NCBI GenBank assembly: GCA_041749275.1
Contig: JBGTBQ010000373.1
Span: forward strand, 1 to 16,965
Direction: 5' to 3'
Origin: JBGTBQ01 sp041749275
Lineage (GTDB): Bacteria; Acidobacteriota; Blastocatellia; Pyrinomonadales; Pyrinomonadaceae
Length of the DNA stretch: 16,965 bases
A program made the position numbers and the translations under genes. Shown piece by piece: positions 1 to 8,569 of this stretch. The notes beneath the pieces are model-generated. The model saw only the letters and a program-made list of their open reading frames with translations. It was not told the origin of the DNA and did not search any database. The number at the start of each line of letters is the position of its first letter. The first letter of the stretch is position 1.

Positions 1-453
1 CTCGAAAGCGAGCCGTCGTGCGCCTGCGCGTTTCGACTGTCGCGCGCGGCTGAGTTCGGGCGTCTCGCGCGCCTCCTCGAAGAGACGATGGAGAGCGGTC
101 TCGCGGTCTATCACCGCACGCTGCTCTTGATGGCCGGGCACCTCGCCATCGCGCTCGACGCGCTCGCGCGCAAAGAGGAGGCGGAGGCGGAAGCCGCGCG
201 GCGCACGCGCACGCTCTCGACCGCGTTCGCGCAAAAGCGTCTGCCCGACGTATTCTCGCTCGCCGACGTGCGACTCATCGAGCGCGCGTTGAAGAGGTCC
301 GCGCCGCCGCCCGTGCGCGTCTCCGCGCCGAATGGCGACGCCGGTCTGCTCACGCGCGAGCAACTGCGCGCGCGCTTCGACAGTTGGCTCGACGAGTTGC
401 CCGAACATCCAGTGCTCATCGAGCTGGTCGGTAAAGAAACACATGCGACGTGA
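1..453 (+). CDS. Hypothetical protein, C-terminal part (5' end outside window)
   Basis: The reading frame is open from base 1 to the TGA at 451-453, so the gene begins upstream. An in-frame ATG at 88 is an internal methionine, because the codons before it have the same G/C-rich third positions and no stop. The visible 150 residues are rich in Ala, Arg, Leu and Glu and look mostly helical. There is an Ala/Glu/Arg-rich stretch around residues 50-70 that could form a short coiled coil, and an acidic C-terminal helix. There is no membrane segment and no catalytic motif that I recognise. The stop is followed directly by a heptanucleotide repeat tract. I assign no function; that it is a real coding region is likely from codon use. 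Confidence 0.6.
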   Translation, partial: LESEPSCACAFRLSRAAEFGRLARLLEETMESGLAVYHRTLLLMAGHLAIALDALARKEEAEAEAARRTRTLSTAFAQKRLPDVFSLADVRLIERALKRSAPPPVRVSAPNGDAGLLTREQLRARFDSWLDELPEHPVLIELVGKETHAT

Positions 454-458
454 GAAGC

Positions 459-493
459 AGTCAGAAGTCAGAAGTCGGAAGCCGGAAGGCGGA
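459..493. repeat. Five-unit degenerate heptanucleotide tandem repeat
   Basis: Five 7-bp units follow one another: two identical copies of AGTCAGA (459-465, 466-472), then AGTCGGA, AGCCGGA and AGGCGGA, each one or two bases away from its neighbour. The tract starts six bases after the stop codon of the preceding gene. It resembles the heptanucleotide short tandem repeats found between genes in cyanobacteria and some other bacteria. It is probably noncoding, although a longer reading of the next gene would translate it. Confidence 0.7.
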
Positions 494-505
494 AGTGTCA
501 GAACA

Positions 506-578
506 GAGGTGGAGACAGTGAGACGGGGCGACGGGGAGAAAGAAGATTCTTTTCTCCCCGTCTCTTTGTCTCCACCTC
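506..578. repeat. Imperfect inverted repeat (long hairpin)
   Basis: Outer arms 506-517 and 567-578 are perfectly complementary (12 bp). The purine-rich inner left arm (about 520-541) pairs with the pyrimidine-rich 550-564, apart from a 7-base duplication (CGACGGG type) that bulges on the left side. The transcript would form a hairpin of roughly 27 bp. It lies between two plus-strand genes with no U-tract, so it is a repeat element or an RNA processing/attenuation structure rather than a classic terminator. Together with the adjacent heptamer tract it forms a composite intergenic element. Confidence 0.7.
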
Positions 579-610
579 TCCACGTCTCGGCGGTTCGGCG
601 CAATCCGACG

Positions 611-1537
611 GTGGCGTTCGTGGGCGCGGGGCGTGTGGGGACGGCGCTGGCGCGGGCGCTCGGCGAGTGCGGCTACGACGTGAGGGCGCTGGTCGCGCGG
701 CGCTTGGCGGCTGCGCGTCGAGCGGCGAAACTGGCGGGAGCGAAAAACGCGCTGGCGCTCTCCGTCAAACAGTTAGAGGGATTGCCGGCGACTGATCTGC
801 TGCTCATCACCACGCCGGACGACGCGATTGCGGAGACGGCCAGACTCCTGTCTTCGACAGCCCCGCTCTCAAATTCGACCACCACGCCCGCTGGTTCGCG
901 CAAAAGCAAAAGGCGCACGCGCGTCGCGCTCCATGCGAGCGGCGCGCTCTCTTCCGAAGTGCTCGCGCCGCTGCGCGAAAGCGGTTTCGCCGTCGGCTCG
1001 TTGCACCCGCTCGTGTCGGTGAGCGACGCGGCGGCGGGGGCCGCTGCTTTGCGCGGCGCTTTCTTTTGTCTGGAGGGCGACGCGGCGGCGGTGCGTGCCG
1101 CGCGCCGCGTCGTGTGCGGTCTCGGCGGCCAGAGTTTCTCTATCAATGCGCGCGACAAGGCGCTCTACCACGCAGCGGCGGTGATGACCTCCGGCCACAC
1201 GGTCGCGCTGTTCGACACGACGACGCGCCTGCTCGTTCGTTGCGGCCTCTCCGAGAAACGCGCGCGCGCGGCGCTCCTGCCGTTGTTGCGGAGCACGCTC
1301 GAAAACCTCTCAACGCGGACGCCCGCGCGCGCCCTGACGGGAACGTTCTCGCGCGCCGACGTGGCAACCGTCAAAAAGCACCTCGCCGCCCTCTCGGCGA
1401 CGGGTGATGACGAAGCGGTCGCCATCTACGCCCTGCTCGGTCGCCACTCGCTGCGGCTGGCGGAGGAGACGGGCGCGGACGAGGCGGCAGTTAGAAAGAT
1501 CATGCTCGTGCTGGAGCAAGCCGATGAGTGCGCGTAG
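611..1537 (+). CDS. Rossmann-like and DUF2520 domain-containing protein
   Basis: An N-terminal NAD(P)-binding Rossmann fold is shown by the first-strand motif AFVGAGRVGTALARAL, followed by a second strand with VRALVARR and a later DLLLITTPDDAIAETA segment. This is the pattern of F420/NADP-oxidoreductase-like domains. The C-terminal half contains HASGALSSEVLAPL, VGSLHPLVSVSD and a helical region with YHAAAVMTSGHTVALFD, characteristic of the DUF2520 helical domain. I chose GTG 611 because it gives 308 residues, close to the usual family length, and starts at the first beta strand. The frame stays open upstream with an ATG at 443, overlapping the previous stop, but that reading would translate the heptamer tract and the hairpin. 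Neither start has a good Shine-Dalgarno site. It is probably a dehydrogenase-like cytosolic enzyme of unknown substrate. The family assignment is secure; the start is uncertain. Confidence 0.85.
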   Translation: MAFVGAGRVGTALARALGECGYDVRALVARRLAAARRAAKLAGAKNALALSVKQLEGLPATDLLLITTPDDAIAETARLLSSTAPLSNSTTTPAGSRKSKRRTRVALHASGALSSEVLAPLRESGFAVGSLHPLVSVSDAAAGAAALRGAFFCLEGDAAAVRAARRVVCGLGGQSFSINARDKALYHAAAVMTSGHTVALFDTTTRLLVRCGLSEKRARAALLPLLRSTLENLSTRTPARALTGTFSRADVATVKKHLAALSATGDDEAVAIYALLGRHSLRLAEETGADEAAVRKIMLVLEQADECA

Positions 1538-1552
1538 CAAGAAGTCGTGCAG

Positions 1553-1657
1553 GTGTCAGGCAGAAAGCGTTATCTTGTATTATGCAGTACAATTAACGAG
1601 TCAAGCGAGGACGTCATCTTCGGGGTCATAATGTCGAAGCTCGTGGATTGGGAATGA
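1553..1657 (+). other. AT-richer spacer with a possible 34-codon ORF
   Basis: The 139 bases between the DUF2520 gene and the next gene are visibly richer in A/T than both neighbours. GTG 1553 to TGA 1655-1657 is open and reads as plausible protein (contains RKRYLVLCSTIN and SKLVDWE). It is in the same frame as the upstream gene after its TAG, so it could be a remnant of a longer tail or chance. I see no ribosome-binding site. TATTAT and TACAAT hexamers (about 1577-1594) could be -10 boxes for the next gene, but no matching -35 is visible. Confidence 0.15.
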
Positions 1658-1676
1658 ATACCGGAATTGATAAACT

Positions 1677-2054
1677 GTGAGCGACGCACCGGATGAGAAG
1701 AAGCGAACCAATGCAGAGATACGTCGTTGGTACTTGGAAAAAGTCTCCCGCATCCCTGACCTGAATAAGGAATGGGTTCGACAGGGTCTCCCCTTGAGGG
1801 AGAGAGCCGAGGCGGCTTGGCGAATCCGACATGAAGCGCGTTTGGAGGCCCGTTCCATGATGGCAAATCCCGTCGAAGTCGAGCTTCTCCGGGCGAGAGA
1901 CATGGCTGAATATGGCAATCCTAATGGCCCGACATTCGAGTTTCTGGTTGAGCAGGCCAAAAAAGCTGGGCTTGAGGGAGACGCGGTGTATGAATCCATA
2001 ATTGACGGTTCGTATAGAACTGACGCTGGGACAAACAGGAGTTTAGGGCTGTAG
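1677..2054 (+). CDS. Hypothetical small charged protein
   Basis: This 125-residue cytosolic protein starts at GTG 1677, where a weak purine run (GGAA) precedes it. It is highly charged and mostly helical. The first 60 residues carry repeated Arg/Glu/Trp helices (EIRRWYLEKVSRIPDLN, AAWRIRHEARLEAR), followed by a segment containing YGNPNGPTFEFLVEQA and a C-terminal LEGDAVYESIIDGS helix. There is no membrane span, metal site or HTH that I recognise. Base composition is lower in GC than the flanking genes, a trait shared with the next small reading frame 16 bases downstream, so the two may have arrived together. The organised sequence suggests a conserved real protein, but I cannot name a function. 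Confidence 0.65.
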   Translation: MSDAPDEKKRTNAEIRRWYLEKVSRIPDLNKEWVRQGLPLRERAEAAWRIRHEARLEARSMMANPVEVELLRARDMAEYGNPNGPTFEFLVEQAKKAGLEGDAVYESIIDGSYRTDAGTNRSLGL

Positions 2055-2070
2055 AAGTTGCAATAGTGTT

Positions 2071-3825
<1,755 letters not shown>

Positions 3826-4311
3826 GGTCAGCTCCGTCGGTAGAGATGGTCGGCGTGCGATTAACCATCGTTCCTCATACGCCGCGACATCGGCCCGCTG
3901 AAACGTTTCGCCACAATCCCGCATGAACATCTATATGCCGCGCACACCAAGATACCGACTAGACGGTGCGGGCAGGTCAGAACCGCCTGCGGTAGCGGGC
4001 GGGTGCTTGCGCGGCCAGCACCCGCCCGCTACCGCAGGCGGTACTGACAACACTTCCACTTCTTGGTGGAGCTTCCATATAGGATAAGGTCGCGCCCCAA
4101 GGACGCCGAGCCGTATAGGTCAGCGAGTGAGTGAGAATCGCGCCGGCGTGGCGTGCGGCTGCACGCTAAAATTTTCCGTCGGCTTCTCTCGGATTGATGT
4201 ACCGTAAGCCCGCCCTCGCCTGAAGTTCGCGCCTCGACAGGTTGTCTCACGTTTCTTCCAACTCAACTTCACGCTGGCCTCGGAGACGAGGGCCGCGAAA
4301 GGAGAACCCCC
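3826..4311. other. Intergenic region, 486 bases
   Basis: Nothing here reads as a gene on either strand; the short minus-strand frame at 4029-4250 is arginine/serine-rich with no organised sequence. The region holds the long inverted repeat at 3976-4048 and, at its right end, the strong Shine-Dalgarno AAAGGAG (4298-4304) of the next gene. No classic terminator with a U-tract is visible after the malic enzyme, so the inverted repeat may serve that purpose. Confidence 0.6.
3976..4048. repeat. Perfect 26-bp inverted repeat, extending to 31 of 32 bp
   Basis: Arms 3982-4007 and 4017-4042 are exact reverse complements around a 9-base spacer. After one mismatch the pairing continues five more base pairs (GTCAG at 3976-3980 with CTGAC at 4044-4048). 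The arms are very GC-rich and each contains a near-palindrome of its own (ACCGCCTGCGGT). No open reading frame is inside. The size and symmetry fit a dispersed REP-like or MITE-like intergenic element; a transcript would form a very stable hairpin but has no U-tract. Confidence 0.85.
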
Positions 4312-5307
4312 ATGCTCTTCGGTTCCACCATGCTCGAAGTCGCCATCGGGATGATCTTCGTCTATCTCTTAATCAGCCTGCTGTGTTCGGCGTTCAGCGA
4401 GTTGATTGCGTCCATCCTCAAACTCCGCGCTAAGGATTTGGAGCGGGGCATCCAGCGGCTGCTCAGTAACCAACAGATCGCGGAAAGTTTCTTCAACCAT
4501 CCACTCATCAAGCCGCTCTACGAGAACCGCAAGCCGTCCTACATCCCCGCGCGCACCTTCAGCCTCGCGCTGTGGAACATGGCGACCACGGCGGCGGCGC
4601 AAGCGCGCGCGGGTCAGTCGTCGTCGCCGCCGGCTCCGGCGGACGGAAACATCATCGCCGGGGTGACGAAAGACCTGAAGCTGCTGCGAGACACCATCCG
4701 CGCGCTGCCGGACAAAGACCTGCCGGGGGACTTGAAGCAATCACTCGTCACGCTCATGGACGAAGCCGACAACAACTTCGACGCGGCGCGCGAGAACATC
4801 GAGAAGTGGTACGACGATGCGATGGATCGCGTCTCCGGCGCGTTCAAACGACGCACGCACTGGATGCTCATCGGCCTCGGCTTCCTCGTCGCCGCCGCCA
4901 TGAACGTTGACAGCATCAACATCGCCAACGCCCTCTCGAACAACAAAGATTTGCGCGCCACGGTCGTCTCCGTCGCCGAGAACTACGCCAAGCAACCGTT
5001 GCCGGCAGGGCCATCCGGTTTGGAAGAGTCGAAGAAAAGGATCGAGGGTTTGCGCGGCGAGATTGACGCGCTCGGTCTACCGATAGGCTGGTCGCAAAAA
5101 TCGTGGAACGACGACCCGCGCGGTCTGCCCACCTCCAAAGGCTGGCCCCTGAAAATCTTCGGCTTCATCCTCACCGCGCTCGCCGTCTCGCAGGGCGCGC
5201 CGTTCTGGTTCGACCTCTTGAACAAGTTCATCGTCATCCGCTCGACCGTCAAACCGCGCGAGAAGAGTCAGGTGCAGCCGTCGAAGGACAAAGAGAGCAC
5301 GGAGTGA
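4312..5307 (+). CDS. Uncharacterised three-helix membrane protein
   Basis: This 331-residue protein starts at ATG 4312 with AAAGGAG seven bases upstream, the best ribosome-binding site on the left side of the window. Hydrophobic helices are at about residues 7-29 (IGMIFVYLLISLLCSAFSEL), 183-200 and 280-300. Between the first two lies a long soluble, mainly helical domain. It contains a conserved-looking PSYIPARTFSLALWN segment, a Ser/Pro/Ala loop (about 102-111) and NIEKWYDDAMDRVSGAFKRR just before helix 2. Helix 3 ends with SQGAPFWFDLLNKF, a motif I associate with a widespread uncharacterised bacterial membrane family. The tail after residue 310 is charged. It is probably an inner-membrane protein. 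It sits alone, with noncoding DNA upstream and a repeat element downstream. No catalytic residues are evident. Confidence 0.85.
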   Translation: MLFGSTMLEVAIGMIFVYLLISLLCSAFSELIASILKLRAKDLERGIQRLLSNQQIAESFFNHPLIKPLYENRKPSYIPARTFSLALWNMATTAAAQARAGQSSSPPAPADGNIIAGVTKDLKLLRDTIRALPDKDLPGDLKQSLVTLMDEADNNFDAARENIEKWYDDAMDRVSGAFKRRTHWMLIGLGFLVAAAMNVDSINIANALSNNKDLRATVVSVAENYAKQPLPAGPSGLEESKKRIEGLRGEIDALGLPIGWSQKSWNDDPRGLPTSKGWPLKIFGFILTALAVSQGAPFWFDLLNKFIVIRSTVKPREKSQVQPSKDKESTE

Positions 5308-5325
5308 AAAAGCGGTCGCGGGCTA

Positions 5326-5447
5326 TTAGTAGTCCGTCACGCTGTTTTTGAGGTTTTGAGTTCAAGCTTGAGCTTGCTGGTTCTGCGCGTTAAGCAAGCT
5401 CAAGCTTGAACTCAAAACTCAGCGTCTTCTCCGCGGCGAACTACTAA
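5326..5447. repeat. 122-bp nested inverted-repeat element (MITE-like)
   Basis: The core is a perfect 25-bp inverted repeat, arms 5354-5378 and 5393-5417, around a 14-base spacer. Outside it, matching complementary blocks occur in the same nested order: ACGCTG at 5339-5344 with CAGCGT at 5420-5425, and TTAGTAG at 5326-5332 with CTACTAA at 5441-5447. The whole 122 bp can therefore fold back on itself. It contains no gene and lies 18 bases after a stop codon and about 17 bases before a truncated gene, as expected for a small nonautonomous element or dispersed palindromic repeat. Confidence 0.75.
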
Positions 5448-5463
5448 CCTCTGTGTCGGTTGA

Positions 5464-5856
5464 AGCCTCGAATATCTGCGGCCCGAAGCCGACCTCCAAC
5501 TCTTCATCGCGGGCAGCGGCGGCAAGTCGCCCCGCCCCCTGCGCCGCAAACAACATCGTCTCTGGGGCCGCAGCGCCAACGGCTTCGCGGTGCTCGAAGC
5601 CGAGGCGGACGAACTGACCGTCAAGTTCGTTGACGTTGAGGGAGAGGAACTGTGCGCCGTCAAGATGCGAAAAGGCGAGGCGGCGGAACTGGTAGGGTGC
5701 CGCGAGAAGGCCGAGGCTGGAACGGGGCGAGGCATTCCCACTTCGCAGAAACGCTCGTTTGCTACTTTCGCGCCTGCCGGACGGGTCGAAGACATGAACC
5801 CCGAAGGCGCAACACGGGCCGCGCCCTCACCTCCTCCGCGAACGCCCACGATCTAA
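5464..5856 (+). pseudogene. C-terminal remnant of a metallophosphoesterase-like gene
   Basis: After the in-frame TGA at 5461-5463 the frame is open to the stop ending at 5856. The first 70 residues resemble the last domain of calcineurin-like or alkaline-phosphatase-like metallophosphoesterases: a DLQLFIAGSGG strand-turn, then a Pro/Arg loop, LWGRSANGFAVLEAE, and a final LTVKFVDVEGEEL hairpin ending near KMRKG. The metal-binding Asp/His/Asn motifs that should lie several hundred bases upstream are absent; that space holds the inverted-repeat element and the preceding membrane-protein gene. The last 60 residues are low-complexity and probably out-of-context read-through. The start would be GTG 5590 if translated. 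I read this as a broken gene whose 5' part was deleted, possibly when the repeat element arrived. A small independent protein cannot be excluded. Confidence 0.6.
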
Positions 5857-5954
5857 GATTGATTCACACGGAACGTCAAGGCGCGGCGCACGATCAGTGA
5901 TCTCTTCTCAGAGCTTTGCGGCCCGCCGCAAGCGCTGCCGCAAATACGCTAGGC

Positions 5955-6000
5955 AAGAATAAAACGGGCCGCGCAAATTTGTGCGGCCCGTTTTATTCTT
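5955..6000. terminator. Bidirectional Rho-independent terminator
   Basis: An 18-bp perfect stem (5955-5972 with 5983-6000) has a further four A/T pairs inside the loop. The GC core (CGGGCCGC) is flanked by an A-run on the left and TTTTATTCTT on the right. Either strand therefore gives a stem followed by a U-rich tract. It lies between plus-strand sequence ending at 5856 and the minus-strand gene ending at 6056, exactly where converging transcription should be stopped. Confidence 0.9.
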
Positions 6001-6055
6001 CACATCAGGTCATGCCAGCCATGATTAAGACAAGACGATTATCACTGCGCTGAAC

Positions 6056-6406
6056 TCATGGTGACTTCCTGCCGAAAACCTCGACGTCCTTCAACTGATC
6101 GCCGACGAACATCTTGCACCTGAACATGCGCGTGTGAGTTTGATTTAACGCCGCCGCGTCCGAGGCGCCCGTGGGCGTCGAGACGTCGACGAATCTCAGG
6201 TCGTTGAGGATTTGAGTTATAGGCACGTTGGGGCCGTTCTCAAAGTCTGCAACGTTCACATTGGATTCCGTGCCGTCGGGCCGTTTGAACAGCGCCGGCT
6301 CGATGGCGGTGAGCTTGGCCGTCTCGTCCTGCTGCTCAACCCGGCAGGCCCGTTGCGAGTCGGCGAGCAGGGCATTGCCCGGATAAACTCTGGTGAACTT
6401 AGGCAT
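6056..6406 (-). CDS. Hypothetical 116-aa protein, second gene of a lipoprotein operon
   Basis: ATG at 6406 is preceded by AAGGAG, which overlaps the TAA stop of the upstream lipoprotein gene (only 11 bases between the genes), so the two are almost certainly co-transcribed and translationally linked. The protein has no signal peptide or membrane helix. It appears beta-rich, with alternating hydrophobic residues (LRFVDVST, MFRCKMFVGDQLKDVEVFG) and two cysteines (in RACRV and FRCKM). The first half contains LTAIEPALFKRPDG. I do not recognise the family. Its place behind the lipoprotein suggests a partner or accessory role. Transcription ends at the strong terminator 56 bases downstream. Confidence 0.75.
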   Translation of the reverse strand: MPKFTRVYPGNALLADSQRACRVEQQDETAKLTAIEPALFKRPDGTESNVNVADFENGPNVPITQILNDLRFVDVSTPTGASDAAALNQTHTRMFRCKMFVGDQLKDVEVFGRKSP

Positions 6407-6417
6407 GTCACTTCTCC

Positions 6418-7608
6418 TTATTTGTCGGCCCGCGCCAGAATTTTGCGGAACTCTTCAAACAACTCGGGGTTCTTCGTGTCCTTGCTGATCTTGGCGGCCT
6501 TTGACGTGAACTTCGTAAGCAGCAGGTCGAAATCTTGAGCCGTGACGGTCGAGCGGTTCGGCAGCTTGTCGAAGATCAGGGCGAGGTCTGGGTCTGTCTT
6601 CATCTCCGTGATGATCGGGGCGAACCTCGTGTCGGCCTCGACATCTTTCCAGACGGCATCGTATTTCGCCCTTATGGCCGCGAACTTCTCCAGCCTGTCG
6701 GCGGTGGCTTTGTTAATGGCCGCGGTGTTCTCCTCGGTCAGCGGGTTAGCTTGGGCGGGAATGGGTATCGCGTTCGCTTCTGCCTGCGCCTTGTCTATCT
6801 GTGTAGCCAAGCTCAACCTGTGTCTGAACACCTCATTCGATATTCGCTCGTGCTGTAGCGTGGGAATGCTGCTGACGGTTATGTTCTCACCCTTCAACTC
6901 TCTGACCACAGTGTCCGACTCTTGCGCGGAAACCGCGGTGTCTTTCGCCAGCTCCGAGAAGGCCCTGATGAGCGTGCCTGCGTTGTAGTAATTCACGATG
7001 TCGCGGATGGCCGCTTTCATCGTGTAATCGTTCGGACTCCGGTCTCTTTTACTCAGGATCGCCGCGTACACCTTCGAGCGGTTATCGTCCATCTTGGAGA
7101 TCAGGATGGGCGTGGTCTGCTGTCTATAGAAATTAAGCTCGACCGATCTACGCCCCCCTCTGAAAGCGGTGATGGCGATACCCAAAATCTGGTTCGGGCG
7201 CTCGCCCTTAGCGATGCCTGTCGCCGTGCCCGCGCCCAAGTCGATCACGTCCAACAAGAAATCGGTTTTCGAGCGGCGGGAGTCGAGGTTCGTAATGTAA
7301 TCGTTGTAGTTGCTGTCAATTACCGATATCGCGTCTTCGAGGGCGTCGTTGCGAACTCTCTTCGCCACCTCTAAAGAGGCATCCAGAGTCTCGGCGCTGC
7401 ACGAACCCGGCCCATCTTCACTGCTGGGAGGGGTGTACTTCTTGCTCTCGTCGAGCGCGCAATTAAATCTAACCTGCTGTTGTTTTAAATAAGTGTTGAC
7501 GTTCTTGACGAGGGTGCCTTCGTCTTTGAATTTCTTCGACGGCTCTTTAGGGCAGCCGGTCGTGAACAACAGGACGGCGAGCAGCAGGAACAGGTGTGGC
7601 TTAATCAT
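6418..7608 (-). CDS. Predicted lipoprotein, uncharacterised
   Basis: The 396-residue protein begins with a type II signal peptide: MIKPHLFLLLAVLLFTTGCP, with cysteine 19 as the probable lipidated residue. The -3 position is Thr rather than Leu, which is acceptable but not ideal. A purine run (AGAGAGAA) precedes ATG 7608. The body is mostly helical. A central segment (about 112-160) contains a short Gly/Ala-rich hydrophobic stretch (IDLGAGTATGIAKG, ILGIAITAFRGGRR). It is followed by TTPILISKMDDNR and an AAIRDIVNYYNAGTL block. This order of features recalls a recurring family of uncharacterised lipoproteins in Proteobacteria and Bacteroidota; that is from memory and not certain. The C-terminal third is Ala/Lys/Glu-rich and probably coiled. 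It is the first gene of a two-gene operon and is likely anchored in the outer or inner membrane facing the periplasm. Confidence 0.85.
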   Translation of the reverse strand: MIKPHLFLLLAVLLFTTGCPKEPSKKFKDEGTLVKNVNTYLKQQQVRFNCALDESKKYTPPSSEDGPGSCSAETLDASLEVAKRVRNDALEDAISVIDSNYNDYITNLDSRRSKTDFLLDVIDLGAGTATGIAKGERPNQILGIAITAFRGGRRSVELNFYRQQTTPILISKMDDNRSKVYAAILSKRDRSPNDYTMKAAIRDIVNYYNAGTLIRAFSELAKDTAVSAQESDTVVRELKGENITVSSIPTLQHERISNEVFRHRLSLATQIDKAQAEANAIPIPAQANPLTEENTAAINKATADRLEKFAAIRAKYDAVWKDVEADTRFAPIITEMKTDPDLALIFDKLPNRSTVTAQDFDLLLTKFTSKAAKISKDTKNPELFEEFRKILARADK

Positions 7609-8015
7609 CGGTTTCTCTCTTTTTACCGGGATTTGAGGTTCGTGGAGTTGGGAGCACAGATGAGCGCGAAGTGCAATCCGGCCCTGAGCCTGACGGGGCG
7701 CTCGAATAGCTCGGCGGGGTCGTGTTGATTTGAACCCTGCCGGACAGCCATCGGGCCTTTAGAATGCGAGCCTTATGCCAGCCGCCAAATTTATTTCCAA
7801 CTGCTTTTTTGAGAGGCCGTCGTGGCTACCGTCACACCCTAGTCTCACGTAGCGCGCGGCCTTAAAACCACGCCAGCGGCGCTCGTCCCGCGTGTCGCAC
7901 TAAACCAACCCCTAACTGCCTTCACCCATAATGCTGAAGCGGTGCAAAACGTTTCACGCGGGACGCAAAAAATCGCAGGCGAGGGGAAGCGGTGCAGGGA
8001 GTGCAGGTTGCTGAG
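7609..8015. other. Intergenic region, about 400 bases
   Basis: No organised reading frame is visible on either strand. The region holds a candidate promoter for the lipoprotein operon (7772-7800) and an untranslated leader of about 155 bases. To the right, toward 8015, it holds G-rich and mixed sequence with nothing I can identify. No terminator-like hairpin is visible behind the hicB/remnant end. Confidence 0.5.
7772..7800 (-). promoter_or_regulatory. Candidate sigma-70 promoter of the lipoprotein operon
   Basis: On the minus strand TTGGAA (7800-7795) is followed after exactly 17 bases by CATAAG (7777-7772), each four of six matches to consensus. A TG dinucleotide is at the extended -10 position. 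It would give a leader of roughly 155 bases before ATG 7608. The match is moderate and untested. Confidence 0.35.
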
Positions 8016-8109
8016 TTAGCGCCAGACGGCGGCGCGCAAGTGTTGGGCGATGAGGGGACGATGCGGCGCGGGATGGCGATGGCCTCTTTGATGTGGCGTG
8101 AGTTGCTCA
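8016..8109 (-). pseudogene. Displaced, frameshifted copy of the 3' end of the YpdA-like gene
   Basis: Bases 8023-8109 align with 8571-8658, the last 88 bases of the neighbouring flavoprotein gene, with 14 differences including a one-base deletion. Before the deletion the minus strand reads LSNSRHIKEAIAIPRR; after it, in another frame, PLIAQHLRAAVWR then stop at 8016-8018. The intact gene has FTNSRHIKEAIAVPRR and PLIAQSLRATV. The homology ends at the stop codon on one side and exactly at the hicB stop codon on the other. It is untranslated debris, not a working gene. Confidence 0.85.
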
Positions 8110-8322
8110 GGCGGCGCGGATTTCGACGTACTCCACGCTTGATGAAGGCTCAGGGATAGGCTGGCCGTCCTCGCGCAGCCCTTCGAGATGAAAGTCAATC
8201 GCTTCCTGAATCAGCCGCAGCACTTCCTCTCTCGTCTCCGCCGCGGCGATACAGCCCGGCAAATCCGGCACGTAAGCGCCGAAACTGTTGGCACCCTCTT
8301 CGACAATCACCGCATAACGCAT
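8107..8322 (-). CDS. hicB: HicB-family antitoxin
   Basis: The 71-residue protein has the HicB degenerate RNase-H-like fold: MRYAVIVEEG first strand, FGAYVPDLPGCIAAAET loop and strand, then an EEVLRLIQEAIDFHLEGL helix and a GQPIPEPS turn. It pairs with the HicA toxin encoded 16 bases upstream and should neutralise it by binding. GAGGTG lies about five bases before ATG 8322, a good ribosome-binding site, so the antitoxin should be translated well. It lacks a C-terminal HTH or ribbon-helix-helix extension, so direct DNA binding for autoregulation is not evident. The last codons abut the displaced 3'-end copy of the YpdA-like gene, and its TGA lies at the edge of that homology. Confidence 0.93.
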   Translation of the reverse strand: MRYAVIVEEGANSFGAYVPDLPGCIAAAETREEVLRLIQEAIDFHLEGLREDGQPIPEPSSSVEYVEIRAA

Positions 8323-8338
8323 CTCGCCACCTCTTCGG

Positions 8339-8524
8339 TTATTTCAATCCCGCCTGTTTCAAAATGCTGTTCAGGGTTCCCGGCGGAACGTCCACGCCGA
8401 GGTTGCCGGAGATAGTCACCGTGCCCGGCTTGGTCGGATGCTTGAATTGACGGTGACTGCCTTTCGTCCTCGTCAGATACCAGTCATCCTCCTCAAGCAG
8501 CTTGATGACCTCCCTGACTTTCAT
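8339..8524 (-). CDS. hicA: HicA-family mRNA interferase toxin
   Basis: This small double-stranded-RNA-binding-fold toxin is expected to cleave mRNA. ATG 8524 gives 61 residues starting MKVREVIKLLEEDDWYL, the standard HicA N-terminus; a TTG at 8530 would add two residues. The key KGSHRQFKHP motif with the catalytic histidine is intact, followed by TVTISGNLGVDVPPGTLNSI and a C-terminal LKQAGLK. The toxin precedes the antitoxin, the usual hicAB order. No clear ribosome-binding site is visible before ATG 8524, which would keep toxin output below that of hicB. The pair lies between the intact and displaced 3' ends of the YpdA-like gene, all on the minus strand. Confidence 0.93.
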   Translation of the reverse strand: MKVREVIKLLEEDDWYLTRTKGSHRQFKHPTKPGTVTISGNLGVDVPPGTLNSILKQAGLK

Positions 8525-8569
8525 GGACAAGATGATAGAACGATTCTCCGACTGGTGGAAGGGGCACGC

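Noticed and set aside
4029..4250. Minus-strand 73-codon frame in the intergenic region before the three-helix protein
   Set aside because: Arg/Ser-rich without any recognisable pattern; it begins inside the arm of the long inverted repeat.
7944..7956. 13-mer GCAAAACGTTTCA shared with 16123-16135, both between genes, with an AAACGTTT palindrome also near 3901
   Set aside because: One or a few identical 13-mers are expected by chance in a window this size, and the flanks do not extend the match to a LacI/cre-type operator.
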